A stretch of 64,000 nucleotides of DNA from Coccinella septempunctata (GCF_907165205.1 NC_058189.1:30158270-30222269), one strand, 5' to 3'. Counted from the first letter of the stretch, positions 30,957 through 42,849 are shown. Numbers and translations are program-made. Notes: generated by a model from the letters alone, not told the origin.

Positions 30957-32906
30957 AAATAATTAGAAGAAGAGGAAAGCTCCCGGAAGCGATAAAATAA
31001 CGAATGTTATGTTAAAGAAATTACCTAGAAAAGGTATAGCCGCTCTAACAAATATCGCGAATGGAATTATGAGGACAGAACACTACCCAGAAAAATGGAA
31101 AACAGCAGAAGTCATAGTATTCAATAAACCATTCAAAGAGAAGAAGTTTCCACAAAACTACAGACCGATAAGTCTACTGTCGGCGTTAGGAAAAGTAGTA
31201 GAAAGAATTATCGCCACGAGGCTAAATGAGGAAACCAAAAATCTGGAATTAATACCACCAGAACAGTTCGGATTCAGAAGAGAGCATTCAACAGAACAAC
31301 AATTATTAAGGCTCACAGAGCACATAACAGAGGGATTCCAAAATAAACAAGCTACGTCGCCAGAGCATTAGACAGAGTATGGCATGAAGGATTAATATAT
31401 AAGATGAGATGTGCTGGATATTCGATCAAAATATGCAAGTTGATCAGGAATCATCTCAAAAATAGAAGATTTTACGTAAAAGTGGGAGGAGAATGCTCCT
31501 CAACAAGAGATATAGAGGCTGGAGTACCCCAAGGATCAGTACTTGGGCCACTTCTGTACAACATATACATCCACGATATTGCGAAAAATCCAAGAACCAT
31601 GCTAACGTTATATGCTGACGACACAGCCATAGCAACTCGACACCGAAACCCTGAAATAATAGAACGAGTTCTACAAGAGTCGATTGACGAAACAAATGAC
31701 TGGAGCATAAAGTGGAAAATCAAGCTAAATGGACAAAAGAGCCAAGCAATATTACTACAGAAGAGAAGACTGATACGCACAACAAAACTGGATGTTGACG
31801 GCGAAGAAATCGACTGGAAAAATGAAGCCAAATATTTAGGAATAACGCTTGACAAAGGACTTACCTGGAAAAGTCATATCAAACGAGCAATCGACAAAAC
31901 GAAAGCAGCGATGAATAGACTCTATCCTCTGATAGGAAGAAGAAGCCACATGTCGAAAGAGACAAAATTGAAGATAATCAAAGCCGTTGCTAGGCCTCAA
32001 CTGACTTATGGATCAGTTGCCTGGGGTTTCGCGGCAAAGAGCCATATCAAAAAGAATTCAGGCCACTGAAAACAAGCTGCTACGATGTGCAATAGATGCA
32101 CCTTGGTTCGTCAGGAATAGACAGATTTATAAGGACCTGAAATGGGAAACCATAACGGAATTCATGAACAGAAAAGCAGAGAAATTATTCGAAACAGTGA
32201 AAAACCATCCGAATCAAGAACTCAGGAGACTAGTGGACTACGACCCAGAGGAAGACAAAAGGAGAATGCGAATTTACCGAAGGAGACCAGGAGATCAATT
32301 AAAAAGAGATTAAAATAACAACAGAAACTTATTGAACAATTCAATAAAGTGTTAATCCAATAGAGGATAAACACATAAATCCCAGCACGATAGTGTGCGA
32401 GAAGAAAACCGACCAAGAGATGAACGGTTTATAGGCAAATGCTCGGAACCAAAATTCAAGAAGCAGTAGGGTTTTTGGTGGGTCTCGAGCTCGGGAGAGT
32501 GAGAAACCCCACACTGTTCCTCCTCAGGAGATGAGGGTGGTTCGTCTGTCTTGCAGATTTTCCCCCTGCTACACCAAAAAAAAAAAGCTGATCTGTGAAG
32601 CGGTGTATTCAAGTCGAGAGCTCTGTAATTAAACTCGATATACTCGAAGATTACGAGCGAGAAATTTTCAAAAGTGAACACAATTCTTTTTAAAGATACA
32701 CTAGTTGAGACCAAGTTGGAGATTAGTGGTTTTGAAATCAAAATTGAACTTGTAAAGTAGTAAACAACAGCGAAAAATTCGGGGTGAAAATTCAATATCT
32801 GAGTGGAAAAACAGCTGTCGAGAGAGATAACAAACGTTATCGCCGCCGATAAACAATTTTGAAACTGGCATTGGAGACAGAGTTGTACTCAGATATATTT
32901 TGAAGA

Positions 32907-33149
32907 TTGCCGAAAGAGGGAAAGATGAGGAATGAGGAAGATAATACAAGTGACGAAGAAAAAAGAAGAAGTAATGAGAGGGATGAGGGGTACATATTTG
33001 TAAAAAGTAAGAGAATACTTCGAACACCACAAAAATCAAAATCAAGTATCCAAGATGATCAAATAGATAAAATGATGGAGATGATGCAGGAAATGAGAGA
33101 GATAAGAGTTGAACAGCGAAATTACCAGGAAGAGATGAAAAAGAAATGA
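32907..33149 (+). pseudogene. N-terminal coiled-coil ORF fragment of the degenerate LINE
   Basis: 80 codons, Lys/Glu/Met-rich with heptad character (QIDKMMEMMQEMREIRVEQ), ending at TGA. The same frame continues with EDIKEENEKLKTEEK before breaking up. Looks like the start of a LINE ORF or ORF1; no domain beyond coiled coil. Confidence 0.5.
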
Positions 33150-33905
33150 AAACAGAATGAAGATATTAAGGAAGAAAATGAAAAACTCAAAACCGAGGAA
33201 AAGATTATACGGTCCGAAATGATGATTTTTTCAGAAAAAACTTGGAGATGGAACTGTGACGAGGCAGAATTTGTCCCGCCACGGAAAGGAAATTTCTTCA
33301 TCTATACTTGCATAATAAGAACTATCAACCGAAATATTTTTTCGAAGAAAACCGTTATGTTATCATAGGGGGTCTTTACCGATTGATATTATGCCATTGT
33401 TTTCCACCGACCAGTTCCATATAATTCTTTCCGTTCAACCGTACATTTTCTGAGTCGAGGGAGGTCTTTCAACTTGTTCAGTTTTTCCTTCTCTTCAGTT
33501 GTTTCTGTCTCTTTTCGAGCCGGCTGATTGATCGGGCAATTTGAGTGCAGCCAATAGGGAAATGAGTTAACGATAGTAGGGACAGTTTTCCCGAGAAATG
33601 GTACTTCTTCGAGCCCTGCGCGGAAGGTCAAGAGCGAAGTCAGAGGAGATCGAGCTGCCGAGAAAAGTGCGTAAGGTGTTATTACCGTGAATTGGAAATT
33701 ACGTCAAGAAGTTTGAAAGTTTAAGGCAAGTCACTTGTAGCATTATTGTTCCTTTCGTAGTGCATACCTGAGGGCTATTTTCCGCTTTCTTGAGTCCGTT
33801 GGACTGGCTGAAAATACTTACCTACCGTTTAAACTTGATCTAGTGATCGTAGATTGTGTAGAGTGCCGGCTTCCGCATCTGTTATTCGACCGCCGAGTGG
33901 ATATG

Positions 33906-36070
33906 AATAGAAGCATTAAGAAAGATGAAAGCAAAGAAAGGAAAATAGAACACGACTGCCTGAGAGCATATAGACTATCAAACAGAGAAGTGGCAGCAAT
34001 TTACAAAAAGGAGACGGACATAAAATTTGAGCGAAAATTTGAGATAAATGACTCAACAATGAATAGCATGTGGAACAAATTTAAAAATATAGTCATAGAA
34101 TCGGCAAGAGAGGTTTGTGGAAGCTATAAAAAATCTAACAAGAAGAAGCAAACGGCATGGTGGAATAAAGAAGTGAAAGCGAAATTAAAGTTGAAAAGGG
34201 AAAAATGGGAGAAGTATCTAAGCAATAGAACCACAGACAATTATGAAGAATATAAGAAACAGAGAAAGAATGTTAAGGCCTTTATACTATCGCTGCAGAA
34301 GGAAAAGTTGAAAAAGTTTGGGGAGAAATTGGAAAACAGCTATAAGACAAATCAAAAACCATTCTACAGAACTCTAAAAGCACAAAGAAGCGAAAGAAAG
34401 AATGAAAATGTGAATATAAAGGGTAAAAATGGAATTCCGTTAAAGGGTGATGAGGAAGTAATGGAGAGATGGAGAGATGGAGAGAATATTTTTTGGAACT
34501 GCTGAATGATTGTCAGAACGAAATAGAAGATCGATACGAACCACCTGAAAGGAAGAATAACACTTGAAGAGCTGAAGCAGGCCATAGAAACGTTGAAGAA
34601 TGGAAAGGCGCCTGGAAGTGACAAAATAATCTCGGAAATGATCAAGAACTTAGGACAGAAGGGATTGGAAAGTCTACTGAGGATTTTCAATAAGGTTTAG
34701 AAGGATGAAATAATCCCAGAAGATTGGCAAACAGCCCTAATAGTTCCGATATACAAAAAAGGTGACAAACAAGATTGCAGTAATTATCGGGGAATAACTT
34801 CATTGAGCACTGCTATGAAAATATATGAGAAAATATTGGACAGAAAGATCAGAGAGAAAATCGAAACAACACTAGAAGAAACACAGAGCGGCTTCAGGAG
34901 AGGTAGAAGCATCCAAGATCATGTTTTTACTATGAAGATACTCTTCGAGAAAGCAAAAATGGAAAACAAAAAACTATACATAGGCTTTATAGACCTGGTG
35001 AAAGCCTTTGATAAGGTGAAAAGAGAAGTACTGTGGGCTATACTTGAGAAAAAAAGAATACGGGGAAAGCTGATGAAAGTCATAAAGAATATTTACAAAT
35101 TGAACAGAAATCGTGTAATAAGTCTGAATAGAACATAAAAAACCTTCCAAACAAAAACAGGATTGAGACAGGGGGGAAGTTTGAGTCCGGTGCTGTTCCT
35201 AATATTTATGGATGAAATTCTGAAAGAATGCACGAAGAGAATTAAGAAGTTTCAGGTTGGATACAAACATATGGAGAGGGTGGAAATATCGGAATGCGCT
35301 TTTGTAGATGACATCATCATAATCACTGAACGGGAAAAAGATCTACAGAGAAACATGGAAATATGGAATGAAGTCATCAGAGACTTCGGAATGGAAATCA
35401 ACAAAACCAAGACGAAAGTTATCGTGATAGGAGATCCGGAACAACTGAACATAGGATTGGACGGAACAAAGATCGAACAGGTGATAACGTTTAGATACTT
35501 GGGAGTAGAACTAAGCGAGGACGGAAAGCAAGACGTAGAAATTAATCGAAGGATAGAAAGTACAATAAGGTTATATCATATGATGAACAACAGCTTTATA
35601 AGTAAGAAGGAGATTTCCAAAAGCACAAAGATGAAGGTATACAAGGTAATCTATAGACCGACACTAACCTTCTCATGCGAGTCATGGGCCCTGAATAGAA
35701 AACAGAAAAGCGGGATCAAGGATGAAATACCTCAGAAGAGCGAAGGGCGTGACTAGAATGCATAAAATAAGAAATGAAAAAATTTATCAAGACCTAGAGA
35801 TAGAAAGAGCCCATACAGGATTTTGTAGAAAAAAGACAACTCAGCTGGTGGGGACATTTGAACCGAATGAACAAGGAAAGACCAGTAAAACAAATATGGG
35901 AAGCCAAAATCCAAAAGAGGAGGAAAAGAGGAAGACCAGAGCAAACATGGAATAACACCCTGACTGAAATCATCAATGAGAAAGGAAAAACATGGAATGA
36001 AGCAAAAGCTATGGCTTTGAACAAGAGAGTGTGGACCAAGTTTGTGCATGGAAACGAAGTCCAAGTATAA
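33906..36070 (+). pseudogene. RTE-like reverse transcriptase, several stops and frameshifts
   Basis: Connecting region (WNKFKNIVIESAREVCG, WWNKEVKAKL), then ELKQAIETLKNGKAPGSDKI, ALIVPIYKKGDKQDCSNYRG, FIDLVKAFDKVKRE (catalytic Asp), LRQGGSLSPVLF, FVDDIIIITE (FVDD for FADD), INKTKTKV, YLGVELSEDG, ESWALNRKQ, and the C-terminal RRGRPEQTWNNTLTEI. Stops and shifts lie near 34500, 34565, 34698, 35136 and 35754. End at about 36070. Confidence 0.75.
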
Positions 36071-36249
36071 GAATTTATAACTGAAATGTAGGTAAATTAG
36101 AGTAATAATTTTGATTTGTAATATAACACCCTACACCATTGTATGGTATATAGAAAAGCACCAACGATAAGTCGTCGATTGTGGATCGTTTTCGTTGGAT
36201 CTCTATATGACCGCCGATTCGACTAATGGTTCCCAAACATGATGGTAAA

Positions 36250-36910
36250 TGTTGTATAATCTGGTTAAATTGAATATCAGTAATTGGGGGTAACTCAACC
36301 TAACCCAACCATAAATTATCCTCATTATTGGTGTAGTTCTTCCTTTAATTTTTTTCTTTAATTTGGAATTCTCACAGAGGGTTTCATAAAACTTTGGTTG
36401 TCCGATCAACGATTTGACAGTCACTCGATTTCTAAGACGAAATCACTGAAACCTTTTGATTTCTGAATATATAGAAGAAGTAGCAATTGAGAATACGTAA
36501 ATGGACTTATAAACATCATAATTTGATGCGAGAATGATATTCTGAATGATCATGACTGAATTATCGATTAAAAACATATTGACGTCTGTTCGTCAATCAA
36601 GGGTTGATTCCCCGATCAAGCTTTATGAAACCCGGGGTCAGTGTTTTTACCATCCAATCACCATCTTATTATCGATGTTTTTAACATCTAATCACTATGG
36701 GATGATCATTTAGTCTAACACAACCTAACCCAACCAAAACCTAACTTCCTTTTTATAGACCACTCCTATTGCCACAGCTATTGGAGTGTTCATCCTTAAT
36801 TATTTTTTCGGAATTCTCAGTGTTTTATCCATTTAATTACTATAAGATGATCATTTAGGGTAGCACAACCTAACCCAAACATAACCTAACCTAACCTAAC
36901 CAACCTTTTG
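36250..36910. repeat. TAACC-rich repeat block with TTAGG-like units
   Basis: Units sharing GATGATCATTTAG...CACAACCTAACCCAACC occur at about 36702 and 36846 (period 144 bp), with a more diverged one near 36290. At about 36876-36903 there are four CCTAA units in a row, the complement of the arthropod telomere repeat TTAGG. This is an interstitial short run, not a telomere. Confidence 0.55.
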
Positions 36911-37033
36911 TTGGCCTAGTTCACCCCCCTAATTTTCCAATACTGTATTATATTATAAAAGTATCCTATAGAATCAATATGCAAATAATTTCCTTAATCC
37001 CAACATCCAAGCTTTAAAAAATATATATAAGAC

Positions 37034-37235
37034 TAGCTGACCCGGCAAACGTTGTTTTGCCATATAAATAATTTAGGAGTGGACTACCCCTAACATTTAG
37101 GGGGATGAAAAATAGATGTTGGCCGATTCTCATAGATACCGGATAAGCACAAAAAATTTCATCAAAATCGGTCGAGCCGTTTCGGAGGAGTATGGCAACG
37201 AAAACTGTGACACGAGAATTTTATATATTATTATA
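37034..37235 (+). repeat. Dispersed insect repeat beginning CTAGCTGACCCGGC
   Basis: Contains CTAGCTGACCCGGCAAACG, TTTGCCATATAA, TTTCATCAAAATCGGTCG and AGCCGTTTCGGAGGAGT, ending in TTATATATTATTATAGA. From general familiarity this motif series is a widely dispersed arthropod repeat. I cannot name its family or confirm it here. Confidence 0.45.
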
Positions 37236-37509
37236 GATGTATTTAATCGCTTCAAATGGCTAAAAATTATCTAATGTAAAGCAGACTGATGTATAAGGGA
37301 TAGTTTCACGTGAGATAATGAGTGGTACCTATGTAGGTTAGGCTCATTATGTCTGATATAATTAGAGTTCGAATAATAACAAACAGACTATTTTATTTCT
37401 TGTCGATTGAAAGATCATCTTTTCATATTGAATTGATGTGGCCTATACTTGATGAAAATCCATAATTGAAATTGAAACAGATTATACGCTTTTGACAAAA
37501 TGAGTTTTT

Positions 37510-37565
37510 AAACCTTTAAACCTTGACACTTGTTTCGCTATAACAATAGCATCTTCAGATGGGTA
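37510..37565 (-). ncRNA. Hammerhead-like motif (PLE type)
   Basis: On the minus strand: CTGAAGA (37558-37552), one extra T, stem II GCTAT-TGTT-ATAGC, GAAA (37536-37533), stem III ACA/TGT with an AG loop, and a GTC triplet with cleavage predicted after C at 37525. Stem I is short and interrupted. The extra nucleotide between the CTGANGA box and stem II departs from the canonical core, so self-cleavage is uncertain. Similar motifs mark Penelope-like terminal repeats. Confidence 0.55.
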
Positions 37566-37856
37566 AACTAAAATATTTGGCATCGAAACAAAAATATATA
37601 AACAAACAGTTAGACTCTATTGCTAAGAATTGGGAGGAGGTAATGATAGTTTCCGGAACATTCGAAACAATTTGGGACAGAAATAGAAAATATTAGAGCT
37701 CATAATAATATGTTAATTACCGGGAACTTCAGAGCAATTTACAGGTAGGTAACAATCGGAGGATCGACCGTATGACGATGAAACTCTCTATTAACTTTCA
37801 ATTAATTCATAATAAAATCTTCATTCCTCGATGTTATCGAAAACTATTATCTACCC

Positions 37857-40325
37857 CTAGATTTCAACAAGGTTTAGGTTTTGAAGCCCTCTTCCTCCCT
37901 CACATCTGCTGAGATATAGTCTGCTCACCGATGAATGGGGGTGGTGGACACCATACCTAGTGAGCAGCTTCCTCGCCTGGATGTCCAGTGCTTGTAATTC
38001 TGCAGTTGTACAGCGCACAACCCCGAATGAGTAGCTCATGCAAGATATAGCCCATATATTTATTGAAGTAAAGAGAGCCTTGGCATACAGTTTGGCCTTC
38101 AGCAAACTTCTGACCCTGCCGAAGTACTTTGCTTTGAAGTTCTCCTTTACTTCTGCTGTTTTTATATCCAGAGCCTGCTGAACGCCAAGGTACTTATATG
38201 TTTCTTGAGGTTGCAAGCATTCTATTCTCGACTCATCCCACAGCCTGATACCTGGTCCCTCCTCAATTTTGCCTTTCTTTACATTTAGGACCGCACACTT
38301 GTCCAGGCCCATTTCCATTCCTATGGTTTGGCTAAAAGAAGACTATCTCCAATAATCTCCTCAACTGGTCTTTATTGGCTGCGAAAAGCTTCAGGTCGTC
38401 CATGTACAATTGGTATGTTATCTTGACGTTTCTTTCTTTGTTGAGAGTGTACCCATATTTGATGTTGTTCAAAAGCTTGCTGAGGGGATTCAAGGCCAGG
38501 CAAAACCACAGCGGGCTCAGTGTGTCTCCCTGGAAGATTCCACATCTGATTGCTATCTCTTCAGAGACACTGGTTGCGTCCTTGCTATCGATTATCAACC
38601 TAGTACGCCAGGATTTCATCAGGTGTTCTAATAGGTTGATGATGTTCTCGGAGATTCCATACAATCGCAGCACTTTTATCAGCCAGGAGTGCGGCACCGA
38701 GTCAAATGCTTTTCTGTAGTCGATCCAGGCTACAGAGATGTTCCTAAGCTTACTCTTAACATGTTTAGTGATGATTTGATCGACTACAAGGAGTTCCTTA
38801 CAACCTTTTGCGTTCCTGCAGCATCCACCCCGTTCACGTGCCAAGATATTGTGTTTCCTCACATGTTTCCATATATGCATGGTGATTGTGCCAGAAAGGA
38901 TCTTGTGAATGGTCGGTAAACATGTGATTGGGCGATAATTTTTGGGGTTTGTCGATATGTTGCCCTTTGGTATCATGAGGGTACTGCCCAATGTGAGGGA
39001 CTCTGGTATAGTCGATGGGTCAGTGCCTTCAGGAATAGGTCCGCTAAAGGGTACTGGGGAAGTATTTCCACTAGTAATTGTGGATCTTGTCTGGTCCAGG
39101 TGCAGCCCAGTTATTGGTCTTCTTGAGAACATTTTCAATATCTTTTTTGGTAATTTTAATGTTTTCCATGTCGTACTTAGTGCTTTCTGCCTCAGCTTCC
39201 CTAATCCATCCTGCGTCGTCGTTATGATGTTTATCTTTACCCCATAGTTCCTGCCAATATTTACACATATCATGTGCCTTCGGTGTTTTGCCATCTGTAG
39301 AAGTCTGGTTCTCGAGGTTTCCGAAGAATGGTTTTTGATTTTTATAATACAGTTGGTTGTTTCTGTATCTCTTGGTCCTTTCGTTGTAGCGCTTCGTACG
39401 ATTTCCTAATGCTTTCACCTTCTGTTTCAGATTGTCGCAGACGGTCTCCAGTTTCTGCCTTAAGTCAACTGCCCATGATTTGATCCGGAATTCGGAGACT
39501 ATTTTGTGGACAGCTTTATTGATCTTGTAAGATAATGTATCACTATTAAGGTATGTGTGTAAAACACCAATTTTTTTCCGGATAGTAACTATTTTCTTCT
39601 CTAGGCGGGTCTTTCATGGGGGTTGGTTTATCTCTGGCCTCGTTTTTGACACTTTCAGGCTCATCCCCATTTCCTCACATACAGTACCTGCTCCCGCGTA
39701 TACCAGATCAACTATCTCGCTGATAGAAGAGGGCTTACTGACATACGCTTGGATAATGGCATCTACCAACTGAACCTTCTGCAACATTATGTGCAAGCCT
39801 TTCATTCTAGAAATCCTGGGTCTGCTCTCCGGGGCCATAGCTGCGTACGAAAAGAGATTTCTGCTGAAAACCTTTTCCAGCTCTTTATATAGATGATCAT
39901 TTTGGTGTTCTGACTGTTGCTCTTCCAATAGTTCGGCCTCTTCCAATAGTTCGGCCTCTTCCTCGACCGGTACAGCAGTTTGTGGCCAGATGCTTTGCTG
40001 GATGGTTGTAAGTTCAGCGTTCGAGAATTTCTGGTTTTCCAGAAAGTATCTGACACGGTAAGCTAGTAGGTTAGTGTAAAGCTTTTTATCTGGTCTGAAG
40101 TCATTCCATATTTCAGTTAAAATTTGGCGGTATGTCTATTCTGATGATTCCTGTAGGTTCTTTGCTATGTAATGAGCACGCATCAGTAGGACATTTTCGT
40201 CTTCCGTCCATCGCGCTCTCCCATCGTTTTTCGGCTCCTGTGTGGGGCTAGTTTGACCCTCGTACAAACGCAGGCTCTTACGGTACCATCTCGGAGGGTT
40301 GCGCCGATTGCACCACAACATCTCC
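37857..40325 (-). pseudogene. R2/R4/NeSL-like LINE, 3'-truncated and frameshifted
   Basis: Minus strand. The N-terminal part (40321-40136) has a Myb-like RWTEDENVLLMRAHYIA segment. A helical region follows (39946-39614). Further down are NWAAPGPDKIHNYW, STLMIPKGNISTNPKNYRPITCL, CCRNAKGCKELLVVDQII, AWIDYRKAFDSVPHSWL (catalytic Asp), GIFQGDTLSPLWFCLAL, and LYMDDLKLFA (YMDD). The last piece (38318-37857) is the thumb (YKYLGVQQALD, then RKLLTRYGVHHPHSS). It ends before any zinc knuckle/REL endonuclease, so the 3' end is missing. Frames break near 40130, 39600, 39070 and 38325. Two direct copies of a short ELLEEAE repeat occur near 39930-39960. Confidence 0.75.
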
Positions 40326-40329
40326 CATC

Positions 40330-40755
40330 AGGCTGAACCTCCGGACGGCTCCGTCCAGATATATAATTATCTCGTTGTCTAATGTTGACAATTAACGGTT
40401 ACCATCGTAACCACAGAATGAATTAGTTAAATAATTGATGATTTCACATAGCATGGTTCGCGTAATGACTGGTACTGTACGAAATTCAAAATTGAATATC
40501 TCGAAAACGAATGCATTAAATGAGAAAAATATCAATACGCTGAATTCAAGATAACAAGGCCTTTCAAATGAGGTATCACACACCCTATCTTTCCTATTCA
40601 AAATTTAGGTGTTGGTGTTCTAAAACTAAGGATTGAAGCGAAAAAGTTGTCCCCCTCGAAGTAAAAATCGACGTTTCCGAGCATTTTTTCGAAATAAATT
40701 TATTGCGCCCGTTATCTCGTCTGTTTCGTTTTAAAAAGCCCACCCTGTATATATG
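40330..40755. other. Noncoding DNA ending in a Tc1/mariner-type terminus
   Basis: No gene seen. The end near 40742-40754 reads CCACCCTGTATAT, the usual right terminus of insect Tc1/mariner-derived MITEs next to TA. The left terminus was not found, so this is at most a truncated MITE. Confidence 0.4.
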
Positions 40756-40944
40756 GGGGTCGTGCCAAATCGTCGGTTCAAATATCTGTCGGAGCTTGAT
40801 TTTTGGAACGACGCTTCATCGGTTCTCGTTCCAAACCGACAGTGTGTGTGGATTTCGTTCACAATCGGCGGTTATTTTTAAATTGGCGGAGAACGTGTCG
40901 CGTGTAACCTTCATTTAATTCTGTTTTTCTGTACTTTTATTCAG

Positions 40945-41375
40945 TAATTTCAAATACGATGGTTAAGAAGACAGCAAACAAACAATTTATCACGGATTTC
41001 ATTATTTTGTACAGGCAATTTACTGGCTTTTTTAATTTTTATTCGACACAGTAACCGCGGCCGCCACTGCTGAAAGATATTTCTTTTTCTTGACGTATAT
41101 ATCCGAAAACGACTGGAAAATATCAGAGATTAGTTTTCATAAGCGGCGAGCATATCGCGTCTAGACCATATTGCCGTACTGTTTTTGTATCATTTTATTT
41201 AGTTATTTCAACAACGATGGATCAGAAGACAGCTAACAAACAATTTATTGCGAATTTCATCGATTTTTACAGACAATTAACAAGATTTTTTAAATTTTCA
41301 TCCGACACAGTAACCCCGGCCGCCATTGCTGAAAGATATTTCCTCTTCTTGACGTACAGATCCGAAAACGAATGA
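40945..41375 (+). repeat. Tandem duplication (257-bp period) containing a short conserved ORF
   Basis: Copy 1 (ATG at 40959) and copy 2 (ATG at 41216) align over about 190 bp each. Copy 2 encodes a 52-aa peptide starting MDQKTANKQFIANFIDFYRQ and ending in YRSENE. Copy 1 begins MVKKTANKQFI and has a 1-nt deletion near 41040 that stops it early. The shared coding-like pattern suggests a former reading frame or the repeated leader of a retroelement. Family unknown. Confidence 0.55.
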
Positions 41376-41934
41376 AAAATAACTGGGAGGATTTACCGAA
41401 GTGTGTGGGCACAACAGGACGGCGATCAGAATCGTCGGTTCGAATCGCGGCGATACGAACGGATGGAAGAGAACGAAGTCTGTGGCCGGCTTAAGCAGAG
41501 GAAAAATGTCAACGGGGTACCATACATATCTTTGTACGATACATGAAAATAGAGATAAAAACCTCAGGAAAAATTCTCTGTTTGCCTGTATAAGTGTAAA
41601 TATAACCATAACAATAAAAATAACATTTCCTTATTCGGTCATAAGTAGATTCGCCGTCCCCCGGTTGTTGCACCGTTTTTCCTCCAGTCAGCAGATTTCG
41701 GTAGGTGGCGTGATCCACTTCGATTGTTCATATATTTGAATTCCAATGGAATTGAAATGAAATGAATATCGGAATGAATAATTTGAAATAATGTTCGAAT
41801 TTCGAACAGTAAATTATGATGGGGGACAAATGACGCAAAACAACTCAGAAACAGTACGATATAAGAAAATTATAGACGCACACTCGAATTTTATCCGTTA
41901 GTTGAATGAATATAAATTATAAATATATATCTAC

Positions 41935-42164
41935 GAACCCTATCCTTAGTTTTGAATATCCTCATAGGCTGGAGAATTCGTCTGTAATATTGTCTGATCC
42001 ACCTAATACGTCCACTTGCAGGTGGCATATTTCTTGGTACCAGGGGTGACTGTCGTTCTTCGTTGTACCGATCTCGCAAATTCTCTAGTTCTTCTTGGAA
42101 CATGATCATTGCTTCCAAGTATCTCTCTTCCAGATGTAAACAAGGTAATTTCAATTTCTCGAAC
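41935..42164 (-). CDS. Axonemal-type dynein heavy chain exon (N-terminal tail region)
   Basis: On the minus strand the acceptor TTTAAG ends at 42165 and the exon runs 42164-41935 to donor GTAGAT (41934). Joined to the exon ending at 56667 (phase 2), it reads FEKLKLPCLHLEERYLEAM, ELENLRDRYNEERQSPL, then PRNMPPASGRIRWIRQ and YYRRILQPMRIF. The RNxPPxxGxIxWxRxxxxRIxxPM pattern is characteristic of the dynein heavy chain N-terminal (DHC_N1) region. It belongs to the force-generating subunit of ciliary/flagellar dynein, upstream of the motor. The frame is open and spliceable, so this looks like a functional host exon. The paralogue is not resolved. Confidence 0.85.
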
Positions 42165-42599
42165 CTTAAACAAGGAATTAGTAGGAATAATGTCGTCTAA
42201 ATGAATAATATTTTTAAATGATCTCTGACTTTTTTAGTGATGAAATGATGTAGGCTAGATTCTTCTGCTTAGGTATACATTTTCGAAAAGAAGCTTCTTG
42301 TCTTGTCTTCTGACATTTTGAAAATTTGATAAAAACTACTGACTGGCCAGATGAAAGCAGTGTTATCATACCAACATTGTCAATTTCGTTCTTCTCATAC
42401 CGCGACCAAAACTCATAACCAGCGGCTTTCATCTATTGCTCATACAATTTTTTTATTCAATTTTGATAGCTCCAAAAGGCGAGCGAATTTTTCGCTAGAT
42501 GTGCTAGTGTAGTGTGAAGTCCACACCCTAGACTCAACTACTTATATGATTAATATTAAGTTTTTGATCTCCATTTATCTTTTATACTTATTATTTTAT

Positions 42600-42715
42600 A
42601 CATTGATATTACGTGTTTTATGCTATGAAAGAAGTAAAGCCAACTCGTTATCAGAAAGGGACTTATACACATGCCCGATTTAAAAATCCAAAAATGACGA
42701 ACAAGATATTGATTA
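42600..42715. repeat. Dispersed repeat, copy 1
   Basis: Shares ordered blocks with 61230-61375 (ATTGATA-ACGYGTT, AAGCCAA-TCGTT, ACACATGCCCG/ACGCATGCGCG, ATCCAAAAATGAC, CAAGATATTGATTAG). No TIR, tail or ORF found. It lies in the dynein intron. Confidence 0.5.
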
Positions 42716-42849
42716 GTAGCCAAATATTTACATGTTCAATTTGCCCAATATTATGATCTATGAAATGACAAGCCCCCGTCATGGTCGATAAAAAGAACTT
42801 GCATTAGTTTGTCTATGTTCAGGGCCTCAAAGGCGTGACTCTTCAAAGA

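Larger units (their letters stand above)
29301..32313 (+). pseudogene. Jockey C ORF2, multiply broken endonuclease-reverse transcriptase
   Basis: Endonuclease 29301-30041 with SWNINGI and LQETR, but the GDFN motif reads GGFN (Asp to Gly near 29728), losing a catalytic residue. TGA at 30039-30041. The connecting region continues from about 30050 to 30650, then the 306-bp insert. RT resumes at about 30968. A 19-bp deletion near 31353 removes the LLD catalytic Asp segment. RT continues 31404-32069 (GVPQGSVLGPLL, LYADDTAIA), and there is an extra A near 32050 before the C-terminal part ending at 32313. Inactive. Confidence 0.88.
27602..32586 (+). mobile_element. Jockey-clade LINE copy C, 5' end lost, interrupted by a ribozyme insert
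   Basis: Starts inside the 5' UTR (27602, CGGAATATTTGATTCCGTC, equal to part of B's leader) without the Inr/DPE promoter. It has ORF1 (27904), ORF2 (29301) and the shared 3' UTR ending CTACACC plus an A-run (32576-32586). It has several lesions (see ORFs) and a 306-bp insertion at 30651. It lacks its own promoter and is inactive. Confidence 0.9.
32587..36170 (+). mobile_element. Degenerate LINE (RTE-like RT), 3.5 kb
   Basis: Follows the poly(A) of Jockey C. It contains an ORF1-like start (32907), about 650 bp without good frames, then a reverse transcriptase region (33906-36070). Both ends are approximate. The endonuclease domain expected before the RT is not recognisable, so there is probably an internal deletion between about 33260 and 33900. 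Clade by motif style (NYRGIT, RQGGSLSP, VDDIIIIT) is RTE-like but not firm. Confidence 0.6.

Noticed and set aside
32508..32540. CTGAGGAGGAACAG in Jockey 3' UTRs as a hammerhead core
   Set aside because: No GAAA box or stem II follows; the match is to the first box only.
36860..36905. A telomere or chromosome end
   Set aside because: Only about four TTAGG-type units, surrounded by ordinary TE-rich sequence on both sides.
42214..42432. Frame with KAAGYEFWSRYEKNEIDN as a further dynein exon
   Set aside because: The two dynein exons join perfectly without it, and it matches no dynein tail pattern I know; it lies in the intron.
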